DNA from: Sporomusa sp.
GTDB taxonomy: Bacteria > Bacillota_C > Negativicutes > Sporomusales > Sporomusaceae
Assembly: GCA_029256645.1 (NCBI GenBank)
Contig: JAQSXM010000127.1
Location: 1 to 8,275, forward strand
Length of the DNA stretch: 8,275 nucleotides
Direction: 5' to 3'
The translations under genes were made by a program, and so were the position numbers. Below the pieces are notes generated by a model that worked only from the letters and a program-made list of their open reading frames with translations, did no database searches and was not told the DNA's origin. This document shows positions 1 to 6,745 of the stretch, piece by piece (positions within the stretch are counted from its first letter, which is position 1; every line of letters starts with the position of its first letter).

Positions 1-50
1 CCGTAAAATGAAACAACATGCGATATATAAGGAACTGAAGTGTAAGGTGG

Positions 51-80
51 AACAAGTGTCACTCTGAGGTGACACTTGTT
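51..80. promoter_or_regulatory. Perfect inverted repeat, candidate activator binding site
   Basis: The half site AACAAGTGTCAC (51-62) is repeated as an exact inverted copy (69-80) around the six-base spacer TCTGAG. It is not followed by a T-tract, so it does not look like a terminator. Its centre lies about 130 bases upstream of the start predicted from the sigma-54 promoter at 170-185, the usual distance for an enhancer-binding protein (bEBP) site. A looser second repeat, TGTTGCG (77-83) with CGCAACA (99-105), overlaps its right arm and could be a second site. The repeat is seen directly; binding by a sigma-54 activator is inferred. Bases 1-50 show nothing I can assign. Confidence 0.6.
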
Positions 81-116
81 GCGGCAAATGTAGCATGGCG
101 CAACACTAAACAGGGA

Positions 117-153
117 GGAATCAACAGTCAGGAGACGGTTGATTCCTTTTTTT
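117..153 (+). terminator. Rho-independent terminator of an upstream transcript
   Basis: A nine-base stem, GGAATCAAC (117-125) paired with GTTGATTCC (138-146), encloses a 12-base loop and runs straight into seven Ts (147-153). A116 can extend the stem by pairing with T147. It lies upstream of the promoter at 170-185, so it most likely ends a transcript entering from the left and insulates this cluster. If a second promoter lay further upstream it could instead act as a leader attenuator, but I recognise no riboswitch fold in bases 81-116. Confidence 0.8.
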
Positions 154-169
154 GTAGGGTTTTTATAGT

Positions 170-185
170 TGGCATAAATCTTGCA
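170..185 (+). promoter_or_regulatory. Sigma-54 (-24/-12) promoter
   Basis: TGGCAT (170-175), five bases, then TTGCA (181-185) match the RpoN consensus TGGCAC-N5-TTGCW, with the invariant GG (171-172) and GC (183-184) exactly 12 bases apart. A T precedes TGGC, as is preferred. The single departure in the core is T175 for C. The predicted transcript start is near 196, giving a leader of about 60 bases before the ATG at 257. No sigma-A promoter with sensible spacing is visible here. Transcription from such a promoter requires an ATP-dependent enhancer-binding protein, for which the repeat at 51-80 is a suitably placed site. Confidence 0.8.
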
Positions 186-256
186 ATTATATCTGGTATA
201 ACGCTAAAGAGAATAATAGGCGTACTTGTTATGTAGTTGAGAAGGGAGGGTGGTTG

Positions 257-1282
257 ATGAGAGTAGTTCCCGTCTATCAGGCGGAAGGTATGGTCCTCTG
301 CCACGATGTTACTGAAATTGTTCCTGGCAAGTGTAAAGAAAGAGCGTTTAAGAAAGGACATATAATCCGGAAAGAGGATATTTCCAAGTTGCTTACAATT
401 GGCAAAGAACATATTTACGTCTGGGAAGTAAATGAGCAAAAGCTTCATGAGAATGATGCAGCGGCACGGTTGGCCAAGGCGGTGGCTGGTCCGGGGCTGG
501 TTTTGGCAGAGGCAGCCGAGGGAAAGGTTGAGATTAAAGCAGGGATAAGCGGCTTATTAAAGGTAAATACCGAGGCATTGGAAAGACTCAATGATATTGA
601 TCAGATGGCTGTGGCGACATTGCACTCAAACCAGATGGTGGATGTTGACCGCAAGGTTGCAGGCTGCAAGATTATTCCCTTAGTAATTCCGACCAATAAG
701 ATTCAAAAAATTGAGCAGATATGTGCTGCTTATTATCCGGTGGTAGAGGTCAAACAACTGCACGCATGTAAGGTGGGGGTTGTAACTACCGGCAGCGAGG
801 TGTACCATGGCCGGATAAAAGATTGTTTTGGGCCTGTACTGACAGATAAGTTTCAACACTTAGGCAGTTCCATTCTTGAACAAATCTTTGTACCTGATGA
901 TATTTCCATGATTGCTGAAGCCATTCACCGTTTGCTGCTGGCCGGCGCCGACATGATTGTAACTACCGGCGGTATGTCGGTCGATCCTGATGATGTCACC
1001 CCTTCAGGTATCCGGGCAGCTGGTGGCCGGATCATTACCTATGGGGCACCTACCTTGCCGGGGGCGATGTTTATGCTGGCGTATTTTGGAACAGTACCGG
1101 TTCTCGGTTTGCCAGGTTGCGTAATGTATCACAGAAGTACAATTTTTGATTTGGTTGTGCCACGCCTGCTTGCCGGCGAGGAGCTATCGCGCAAAGATAT
1201 CACCAGGCTGGGGCATGGTGGCTTGTGTCTGTCCTGCGAAGAATGCCGCTACCCTGAATGCGGTTTTGGTAAAGGAAGATAA
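257..1282 (+). CDS. Molybdopterin-binding protein (MoeA/MoaB fold) with four-Cys C-terminal tail
   Basis: This 341-residue protein probably handles molybdopterin for, or delivers molybdenum cofactor to, the oxidoreductase encoded next. Residues about 170-310 form the molybdopterin-binding domain: VGVVTTGSEV (173-182), the hallmark TTGGMSVDPDD (236-246) and LGLPGC (283-288). The N-terminal 165 residues resemble the front of MoeA only loosely. The last 20 residues carry C324, C327, C330 and C335 (CLSCEEC, then YPEC), a likely metal or Fe-S site that standard MoeA and MoaB lack. GGAGG at 245-249 favours ATG257, seven bases downstream, over the TTG at 254. It is the first gene after the sigma-54 promoter and ends 83 bases before mop. 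Regulation by substrate or cofactor binding is possible but cannot be seen. Confidence 0.85.
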   Translation: MRVVPVYQAEGMVLCHDVTEIVPGKCKERAFKKGHIIRKEDISKLLTIGKEHIYVWEVNEQKLHENDAAARLAKAVAGPGLVLAEAAEGKVEIKAGISGLLKVNTEALERLNDIDQMAVATLHSNQMVDVDRKVAGCKIIPLVIPTNKIQKIEQICAAYYPVVEVKQLHACKVGVVTTGSEVYHGRIKDCFGPVLTDKFQHLGSSILEQIFVPDDISMIAEAIHRLLLAGADMIVTTGGMSVDPDDVTPSGIRAAGGRIITYGAPTLPGAMFMLAYFGTVPVLGLPGCVMYHRSTIFDLVVPRLLAGEELSRKDITRLGHGGLCLSCEECRYPECGFGKGR

Positions 1283-1365
1283 ACTGTCAAACTGATCGTG
1301 CGTATTTCGGGGACATAACAGTCCTCAGAGATATAAGGTAATGAATAAAGGAGAGAAGAAAACAG

Positions 1366-4119
1366 ATGCAAAAAAAGGTATTGAATATCAATGGTTTACC
1401 CAGAACATTAATTGTTGACATTGAAGCAAGTTTGGCAAGTGTGCTGAGGGAACAACTATTGCTGACCGGGTGTAAAGTTGGCTGTAATCAAGGTCAATGC
1501 GGTACTTGCTCGATTATTATGGATGGCAGGGTAGTAAGGTCTTGTGTTGTCAAAATGAAAAGAGTGCCTGATGAGGCCAATATTACTACAATTGAGGGTT
1601 TGGCCACACCCAATAACCTTCATCCGTTACAGGTTGCCTGGATGGCATATGGGTGCGCTCAATGCGGTTTTTGCAGCCCTGGCTTTATTTTATCGGCAAA
1701 GGTTTTGCTTGATGAGAACCCTAATCCCACCAGAGAAGATGTCCGTAACTGGTTCCAAAAGAATCGTAATGCCTGCCGGTGCACAGGGTATAAGCCATTA
1801 GTGGATGCGGTGATGGCAGCTGCAAAGGTTGTTCGCGGGGAAATGCGTAAAGAAGAACTGCTGTATCAGCCTGTTGGCAATAAAATCTACGGCACTACCT
1901 ACCATCGCCCGTCTGCCCTGCAGAAGGTTACCGGTACCTGGGATTTTGGTGCCGATGTTGCCTTGCAGATGCCGCCGGGAACTCTCCGGATGGCTTTAGT
2001 GCAAGCAGAGGTTTCTCATGCAAATATCAAAGGCATTGATACCGCTGAGGCTGAAAAGATGCCTGGTGTTTATAAGGTTATTACCCATAAAGATGTCAAA
2101 GGTAAAAACCGTATTACCGGACTTATTACTTTCCCGACTAACAAAGGTGATGGCTGGGATCGTCCAATTCTGTGTGATGAAAAAGTATTCCAATTTGGTG
2201 ATGCGATAGCCATTGTTTGTGCTGATACCGAGGAACATGCCAGAGAAGCTGCCAAGAAAGTTATCGTTGACTTAGAAGTGCTGCCTGCATATATGAGCGC
2301 TCCGGCTGCTATGGCTCCTGATGCGATTGAAATTCATCCAGGCGTACCTAATATTTACTTTGAACAGGGTGTTGTTAAAGGCGAAGAAACCAAACCCATT
2401 ATGGAAGATTCCGATGTGGTAACAGTTGAAGTCGATACATACTGCAGCCGCCAGCCACATATGGCGCTTGAGCCTGATTGCGGGTGCGCTTACTATGACG
2501 AGGAAGGTCGTCTGACCATTCATTCCAAGAGTATTGCCTTACATTTACACCATGCCATGATTTGCCCGGGGATTGGTATTGAACCGGATAAACTGCGGCT
2601 TGTCGCCAATCCAACCGGTGCCACTTTCGGGTACAAGTTCAGCCCGACTAACGAAGCCTTATTGGGTGTGGCCTGCATGGCTACCGGCAAACCGGTTTCT
2701 CTTAACTTCAACATGTACCAGATGATCACTTACACCGGTAAACGTTCGCCTGTATACATGAAATGCAAGATGGCCGCCGATAAATCAGGTAAGCTGCTTG
2801 CTCTGGAAACCGACTGGGCAATGGATCATGGACCGTACAGCGAGTTTGGTGACTTGGCAACGCTGCGTCAGGCCCAGTTTACCGGCGCCGGCTATAATAT
2901 ACCCAATATCCGGGGGAAAGGCCGCACTGTTTGTACCAACCACGCCTGGGGTTCTGCTTTCCGGGCATACGGCTCACCGCAAGCCTTCCTGGCTTCAGAG
3001 ATTGCCATGGATGAATTGGCAGAAAAACTGGGGATGGATCCGCTGGAATTCCGGTTTAAAAATATCTATCGTCCTGGCGCTACTACGCCTACCCAACAAG
3101 TACCGGAAGCATTCTGCTTTGAAAATATGTTCAATACTCTCCGCCCATTGTGGAAGGAAGCCCAACAACGCTGCAAAGAATTATCTACCCCTGAGAAAAA
3201 ACGTGGTGTAGGTCTGTCATTGGGTATTTATGGCTGCGGCCTTGACGGTCCGGATGGTTCTCAGGCCTGGATTGAGCTGACTCCTAACGGTGTTTCAGTC
3301 GGATCATCCTGGCAAGACCATGGTCAAGGTGCTGATCTTGCTGCCTTAACCCATGCTCACGAAACTCTCCGTCAGATGGGGATAACACCAGAGCAAATCA
3401 AACTGGTAATGAATGATATGGCGTTTACTCCGGCCAGCGGTCCGTCAGGCGGCAGCCGTCAAAACGTAATGACCGGGAATGCAATCCGGGTTGGCTGCGA
3501 AATGTTAGTTAATGCTATGCGCAAACCGGATGGAACCTATCGTACTTATGATGAAATGGTAGCCGGGAACATTCCACTTCGTTATGATGGCAAATGGGCT
3601 GCCTCAATGTGTACTGACTGCAACCCAGAGACTGCCAAGGGTAATCCGTTTGCTGTATATATGTACGAGGTATTCATGCCGGAGGTTGAGGTTGATATTA
3701 AGACAGGCAAGGCCAAGGTTGTCAAATTTACCACAATCGCTGATATTGGTACAATAACCAATAAAGCAACTACCGACGGACAAATCTATGGTGGTCTGGC
3801 ACAAGGTATCGGTCTTGCTTTGACAGAAGACTTTGATGATCTCAAGAAGCACACTAATCTGGTTGCGTGTGGTTTCCCCTTTGTCCAGGATATACCGGAT
3901 GAAATGGACATTATCTACAATATTACACCGCGTGAACATGGGCCATATGGTGCTGCCGGCGTAGGTGAAGGTCCATTAACTGCACCACATCCTGCAATCC
4001 TGAATGCTGTTTATAATGCCTGCGGTGTACGCATTTACGCCGTACCTGCCTTACCGGAAAAAATAAAGGCAGGCCTTGAAGCGCTTAGTGCTAAACAGGA
4101 AGCCGCCGGCGGCAAATAA
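1366..4119 (+). CDS. mop: Molybdenum-dependent aldehyde oxidoreductase (Mop, xanthine oxidase family)
   Basis: The 917-residue enzyme should oxidise aldehydes to carboxylic acids at a molybdopterin cofactor and pass electrons through two [2Fe-2S] clusters. It matches Desulfovibrio gigas Mop (907 residues, from memory) almost residue for residue. The plant-type cluster uses C40, C45, C48 and C60; the second uses C100, C103, C137 and C139. Residues about 170-900 are the molybdenum part, with TFGYKF (420-425), AFRAYG (531-536) and GVGEGP (865-870), where E868 is the catalytic glutamate. The pocket residues recalled for D. gigas (F425, F494, L497, Y535, L626) are all present at the same numbers. 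There is no FAD domain, so an external electron acceptor is needed; the next gene is a candidate. No signal peptide is seen, so it is probably cytoplasmic. GGAG at 1350-1353 supports the start. The physiological aldehyde is unknown. Confidence 0.95.
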   Translation: MQKKVLNINGLPRTLIVDIEASLASVLREQLLLTGCKVGCNQGQCGTCSIIMDGRVVRSCVVKMKRVPDEANITTIEGLATPNNLHPLQVAWMAYGCAQCGFCSPGFILSAKVLLDENPNPTREDVRNWFQKNRNACRCTGYKPLVDAVMAAAKVVRGEMRKEELLYQPVGNKIYGTTYHRPSALQKVTGTWDFGADVALQMPPGTLRMALVQAEVSHANIKGIDTAEAEKMPGVYKVITHKDVKGKNRITGLITFPTNKGDGWDRPILCDEKVFQFGDAIAIVCADTEEHAREAAKKVIVDLEVLPAYMSAPAAMAPDAIEIHPGVPNIYFEQGVVKGEETKPIMEDSDVVTVEVDTYCSRQPHMALEPDCGCAYYDEEGRLTIHSKSIALHLHHAMICPGIGIEPDKLRLVANPTGATFGYKFSPTNEALLGVACMATGKPVSLNFNMYQMITYTGKRSPVYMKCKMAADKSGKLLALETDWAMDHGPYSEFGDLATLRQAQFTGAGYNIPNIRGKGRTVCTNHAWGSAFRAYGSPQAFLASEIAMDELAEKLGMDPLEFRFKNIYRPGATTPTQQVPEAFCFENMFNTLRPLWKEAQQRCKELSTPEKKRGVGLSLGIYGCGLDGPDGSQAWIELTPNGVSVGSSWQDHGQGADLAALTHAHETLRQMGITPEQIKLVMNDMAFTPASGPSGGSRQNVMTGNAIRVGCEMLVNAMRKPDGTYRTYDEMVAGNIPLRYDGKWAASMCTDCNPETAKGNPFAVYMYEVFMPEVEVDIKTGKAKVVKFTTIADIGTITNKATTDGQIYGGLAQGIGLALTEDFDDLKKHTNLVACGFPFVQDIPDEMDIIYNITPREHGPYGAAGVGEGPLTAPHPAILNAVYNACGVRIYAVPALPEKIKAGLEALSAKQEAAGGK

Positions 4120-4139
4120 ACAATAAGAAACTGCATAGG

Positions 4140-4185
4140 CCTAAAACGAACTGGAAAACCGGTCTGGCTTTCAGTTCGTTTTAGG
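4140..4185 (+). other. Long intercistronic hairpin
   Basis: CCTAAAACGAACTG (4140-4153) pairs perfectly with CAGTTCGTTTTAGG (4172-4185); G4154-A4156 can add three further pairs (one G-T) with 4169-4171. It lies in the 97-base gap between mop and the flavin/Fe-S gene. No uninterrupted T-tract follows, so it is more likely an mRNA-stabilising, processing or partial-attenuation element than a full terminator. Such an element could let the molybdenum enzyme be made in larger amounts than the genes behind it. Confidence 0.7.
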
Positions 4186-4210
4186 TTTCCCTATACCAGG
4201 GAAAGGGTGG
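4186..4210 (+). promoter_or_regulatory. Second hairpin abutting a weak ribosome binding site
   Basis: TTTCCCT (4186-4192) pairs with AGGGAAA (4198-4204) around a five-base loop and starts directly where the preceding 14-base-pair hairpin ends. Its 3' arm runs into the Shine-Dalgarno-like AAAGGGTGG (4202-4210) that serves the ATG at 4217. The ribosome site is imperfect (GGGTGG rather than GGAGG) and partly tied up by the stem, suggesting lowered or controlled translation of the downstream gene. The pairing is seen; the effect is inferred. Confidence 0.55.
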
Positions 4211-4216
4211 TTCAGT

Positions 4217-6523
4217 ATGGATCAGAAAGTACTGCGTCAACGGGAAGCACAGTGTGTTCAAGAGAATCCACCTGGTTGCACGGCCGGGTGCCCGGTTCAT
4301 GTTGATGTCCGGGGCGTGGTTAATGCGGTGCGTAACGGGGATTATACGGCAGGTTTTGCTTTGTTTCACAGAATAATTCCTTTTCCAGGGATTATTAGCA
4401 GGATTTGTGATCAACCCTGTCAGAAAGCCTGTAAGCGAAATGAGCTTGATGATCCTGTTTTTATCCGGGCTTTGGAAAAAATGTGTGTTGACAACAATAC
4501 CAATTCTATTAAAATCACCCTGCCGCTACCGAAACAACACAAAGTAGCGATTATCGGGGCAGGATTAAGTGGTCTGACAGCTGCCGTGGAACTTGCCCGT
4601 AAGGGCTATAAAGTGGTTGTTTTTGAAGCAACCGCATTATTGGGCGGCAGCATCCGGAGATTTCCGGGAAATAAACTACCCTTGGAAGTAATTGATGCCG
4701 ATTTGGCCATCATGGAAAAATTAGCGCTGGAAATTAACGTCAATACACCGGTTATGGCGTTAGATAGCCTGTGCGCAGACTTTGATGCCATCTATCTGGG
4801 GATTGGTAAGCAGGAATCCTATTTACACCTAGGTCTCCAACTGGATGATAATGAAAGAATTAAGGTGGAGCCGGTATCGTTGGCAACAAGCCTTAGCAAG
4901 GTTTTTGCCGGCGGCAGCCTTCGCCGGGCAGGGGACGACTACTCACCCATTACCTCGATTGCTGATGGTAAAATAGCCGCAATCTCAATTGACCGGTTAT
5001 TCCAAAATGCATCACTTACTGCCAACCGGGAAAAAGAAGGTTCGTTTAATACCACGCTTTATACCAATATTGATGGAATAAAACCCGAGCCATTGGTATG
5101 TGCCACTGCTGCTGACGGTGGCTACACAAAGGAGGAAGCCTGCGCAGAAGCCAAACGCTGTTTGTTGTGCCAGTGTCTTGAATGTGTAAAAGTCTGCGAA
5201 TATTTAGCCCATTACCGGGCTTATCCCAAGCGGTATGTGCGTGAGATATATAATAATTTATCAATTGTTATGGGTATCCACCATGCCAATAAGATGATTA
5301 ATTCCTGTAGCTTATGCGGTCTTTGCGAGCGCGTTTGTCCGGGTGAATTAAACATGGGTGAGGTTTGCCATCAGGCAAGGCAAATGATGGTAGACAAAGG
5401 GAAAATGCCACCGTCAGCCCATGACTTTGCCTTACAGGATATGCAGTTTAGCAATAGCGATAAGTGTACACTTGCCCGGCATCAGCCAGGTTTTACAGCA
5501 AGTGCGATTGTGTTCTATCCCGGTTGTCAGTTAGCCGCGTCATCACCACACTATGTGCAAAAGGTTTATAGTTTTTTATGTGAAAAAATAGCCGGCGGGG
5601 TCGGGCTTATGTTAGGGTGTTGCGGCGCTCCGGCCAATTGGGCCGGGCAAGAGAATACGTATCAGGATACTCTTCACGCTATCGGGCAAAACTGGCGAAC
5701 CTTGGGAAGTCCCAAGATAATCACCGCCTGTCCAACCTGTTATAGCATGTTCAAACACAGTTTCCCTGATATGGATGTAGAAAGCCTGTGGACCGTGGTT
5801 GACCGCATTGGGCTGCCTGAAGGTACGGCAGTAGTCAGCCTTCCACAAAAACTGGCAATTCATGATAGCTGCACTACCCGGGATGAGGTTGAACTGCAAA
5901 ATAGTGTGCGAAGCATTATCGGTAAACTTGGCCAGCAAATGGAAGAGCTGCCGCTTAATCGTGATACTACTGTTTGTTGCGGTTATGGGGGCTTGATGAT
6001 TTATGCCAACAGAGAGGTTGCGCATAAAGTGATCAATAGACGAATCAAGGAAAGCGAGTCAGACTATCTGACTTACTGTGTGATGTGCCGCGATAATTTT
6101 GCCAGTCAGGGCAAGCGGGTTTTTCATTTACTTGATCTAATCTTCGGGCGCGACTTAAACCACCTTGCAGAGCAAGCAGGTCCTGGCTATTCGGCGCGTC
6201 AGGAAAACCGTGCCAGGCTGAAAACAACGCTATTGCGGGAGATATGGGGTGAGCGGGCTATGGAAGCGCAAGCTAAGTTTAAGGTTATAATTCCTGACAC
6301 TGTATTACATATAATGGAAGAAAGAATGATTCTTGCTGATGATGTAGCCCGGGTAATTGAGCATGCAGAAACCAGCGGCAATAAACTTAAGGACCCTGAG
6401 AGCGGGTACTATATCGCTTATTTTCAGCCGGCTAATGTGACTTACTGGGTCACATACCAGCCTCAGGATGATGGTTTGGTCGTGCACAATGCCTATTGCC
6501 ACCGACTCATTATTACCGGTTAG
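4217..6523 (+). CDS. Multidomain flavin/iron-sulfur oxidoreductase with HdrC- and HdrB-like parts (DVU_1558-type)
   Basis: This 768-residue cytoplasmic protein probably moves electrons between iron-sulfur clusters, a flavin and a thiol/disulfide or similar partner. In order: an Fe-S domain as in glutamate synthase small subunits (C13, C21, C25, C64, C68, C72); an FAD motif, GAGLSG (114-119), ending at FAGG (230-233) and GKIAA (251-255); a dicluster segment (C315, C318, C320, C323, C327, then C364, C367, C370, C374); two full CCG domains (C437, C468-C469, C505, C508; and C552, C587-C588, C621, C624); and an 80-residue C-terminal domain of unknown role with C761-H762. Only about 33 residues separate GIG (195-197) from FAGG, so the usual NAD(P)H domain seems absent. 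CCG pairs like these bind non-cubane [4Fe-4S] clusters in HdrB. The gene follows mop, so it may accept Mop's electrons. It fits, from memory, the family named after DVU_1558. Confidence 0.85.
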   Translation: MDQKVLRQREAQCVQENPPGCTAGCPVHVDVRGVVNAVRNGDYTAGFALFHRIIPFPGIISRICDQPCQKACKRNELDDPVFIRALEKMCVDNNTNSIKITLPLPKQHKVAIIGAGLSGLTAAVELARKGYKVVVFEATALLGGSIRRFPGNKLPLEVIDADLAIMEKLALEINVNTPVMALDSLCADFDAIYLGIGKQESYLHLGLQLDDNERIKVEPVSLATSLSKVFAGGSLRRAGDDYSPITSIADGKIAAISIDRLFQNASLTANREKEGSFNTTLYTNIDGIKPEPLVCATAADGGYTKEEACAEAKRCLLCQCLECVKVCEYLAHYRAYPKRYVREIYNNLSIVMGIHHANKMINSCSLCGLCERVCPGELNMGEVCHQARQMMVDKGKMPPSAHDFALQDMQFSNSDKCTLARHQPGFTASAIVFYPGCQLAASSPHYVQKVYSFLCEKIAGGVGLMLGCCGAPANWAGQENTYQDTLHAIGQNWRTLGSPKIITACPTCYSMFKHSFPDMDVESLWTVVDRIGLPEGTAVVSLPQKLAIHDSCTTRDEVELQNSVRSIIGKLGQQMEELPLNRDTTVCCGYGGLMIYANREVAHKVINRRIKESESDYLTYCVMCRDNFASQGKRVFHLLDLIFGRDLNHLAEQAGPGYSARQENRARLKTTLLREIWGERAMEAQAKFKVIIPDTVLHIMEERMILADDVARVIEHAETSGNKLKDPESGYYIAYFQPANVTYWVTYQPQDDGLVVHNAYCHRLIITG

Positions 6524-6535
6524 TGGAGGGGACAG

Positions 6536-6745
6536 ATGAGTAATTTCAAAGGTCAGCAACAAATAGATATTGTTTGTGTAAAATGTGGTATTCATCTGAC
6601 ATTGGGACAAGTGACGCTAACCTATCTTGAGAGCAGCTTTCCGGTCGAGCTATATAAATGTTCTGAGTGTGGCTTAGTGTACATACCTGAGGAGTTAGCC
6701 AATGGTAAGATTAAGCAAGTGGAAGCAGCTTTGGAGGACAAGTAA
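6536..6745 (+). CDS. Small CxxC/CxxC zinc-ribbon-like protein (DVU_1557-type redox protein)
   Basis: This 69-residue protein has two CxxC knuckles, CVKC (14-17) and CSEC (42-45), 24 residues apart, as in a rubredoxin-like or zinc-ribbon fold that binds one metal. A charged helix-like tail follows (about 51-69). It could carry electrons if it binds iron, or be a structural zinc protein; the sequence does not decide. GGAGG at 6525-6529 sits six bases before the ATG, 12 bases after the flavin/Fe-S gene. Its own 3' end contains the ribosome site of the next gene, so the two are translationally coupled. Position and size fit the family that I recall as DVU_1557 redox protein. Confidence 0.75.
   Translation: MSNFKGQQQIDIVCVKCGIHLTLGQVTLTYLESSFPVELYKCSECGLVYIPEELANGKIKQVEAALEDK

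Noticed and set aside
81..116. Possible molybdenum-cofactor riboswitch upstream of the Mo genes
   Set aside because: Such elements are expected in this setting, but I see no recognisable conserved core, and the region lies upstream of the predicted transcript start.
128..448. 106-codon minus-strand reading frame
   Set aside because: It runs across the terminator, the sigma-54 promoter and the start of the first gene, has no ribosome site, and shows no family features.
1309..1326. Weak hairpin GGGGAC/GTCCTC between the first two genes
   Set aside because: Only six pairs including one G-T, with no T-tract; not strong enough to call a terminator or switch.
2798..3211. 137-codon plus-strand frame inside mop
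   Set aside because: It lies entirely within a gene whose own frame matches Mop throughout; a tryptophan- and arginine-rich shadow.
4102..4113. Palindrome GCCGCCGGCGGC at the 3' end of mop
   Set aside because: It encodes the alanine/glycine tail and leaves little room for a loop; probably a coincidence of codon choice.
5612..6025. 137-codon minus-strand frame opposite the CCG domains
   Set aside because: It is antisense to conserved cysteine motifs, with no ribosome site or recognisable domain.
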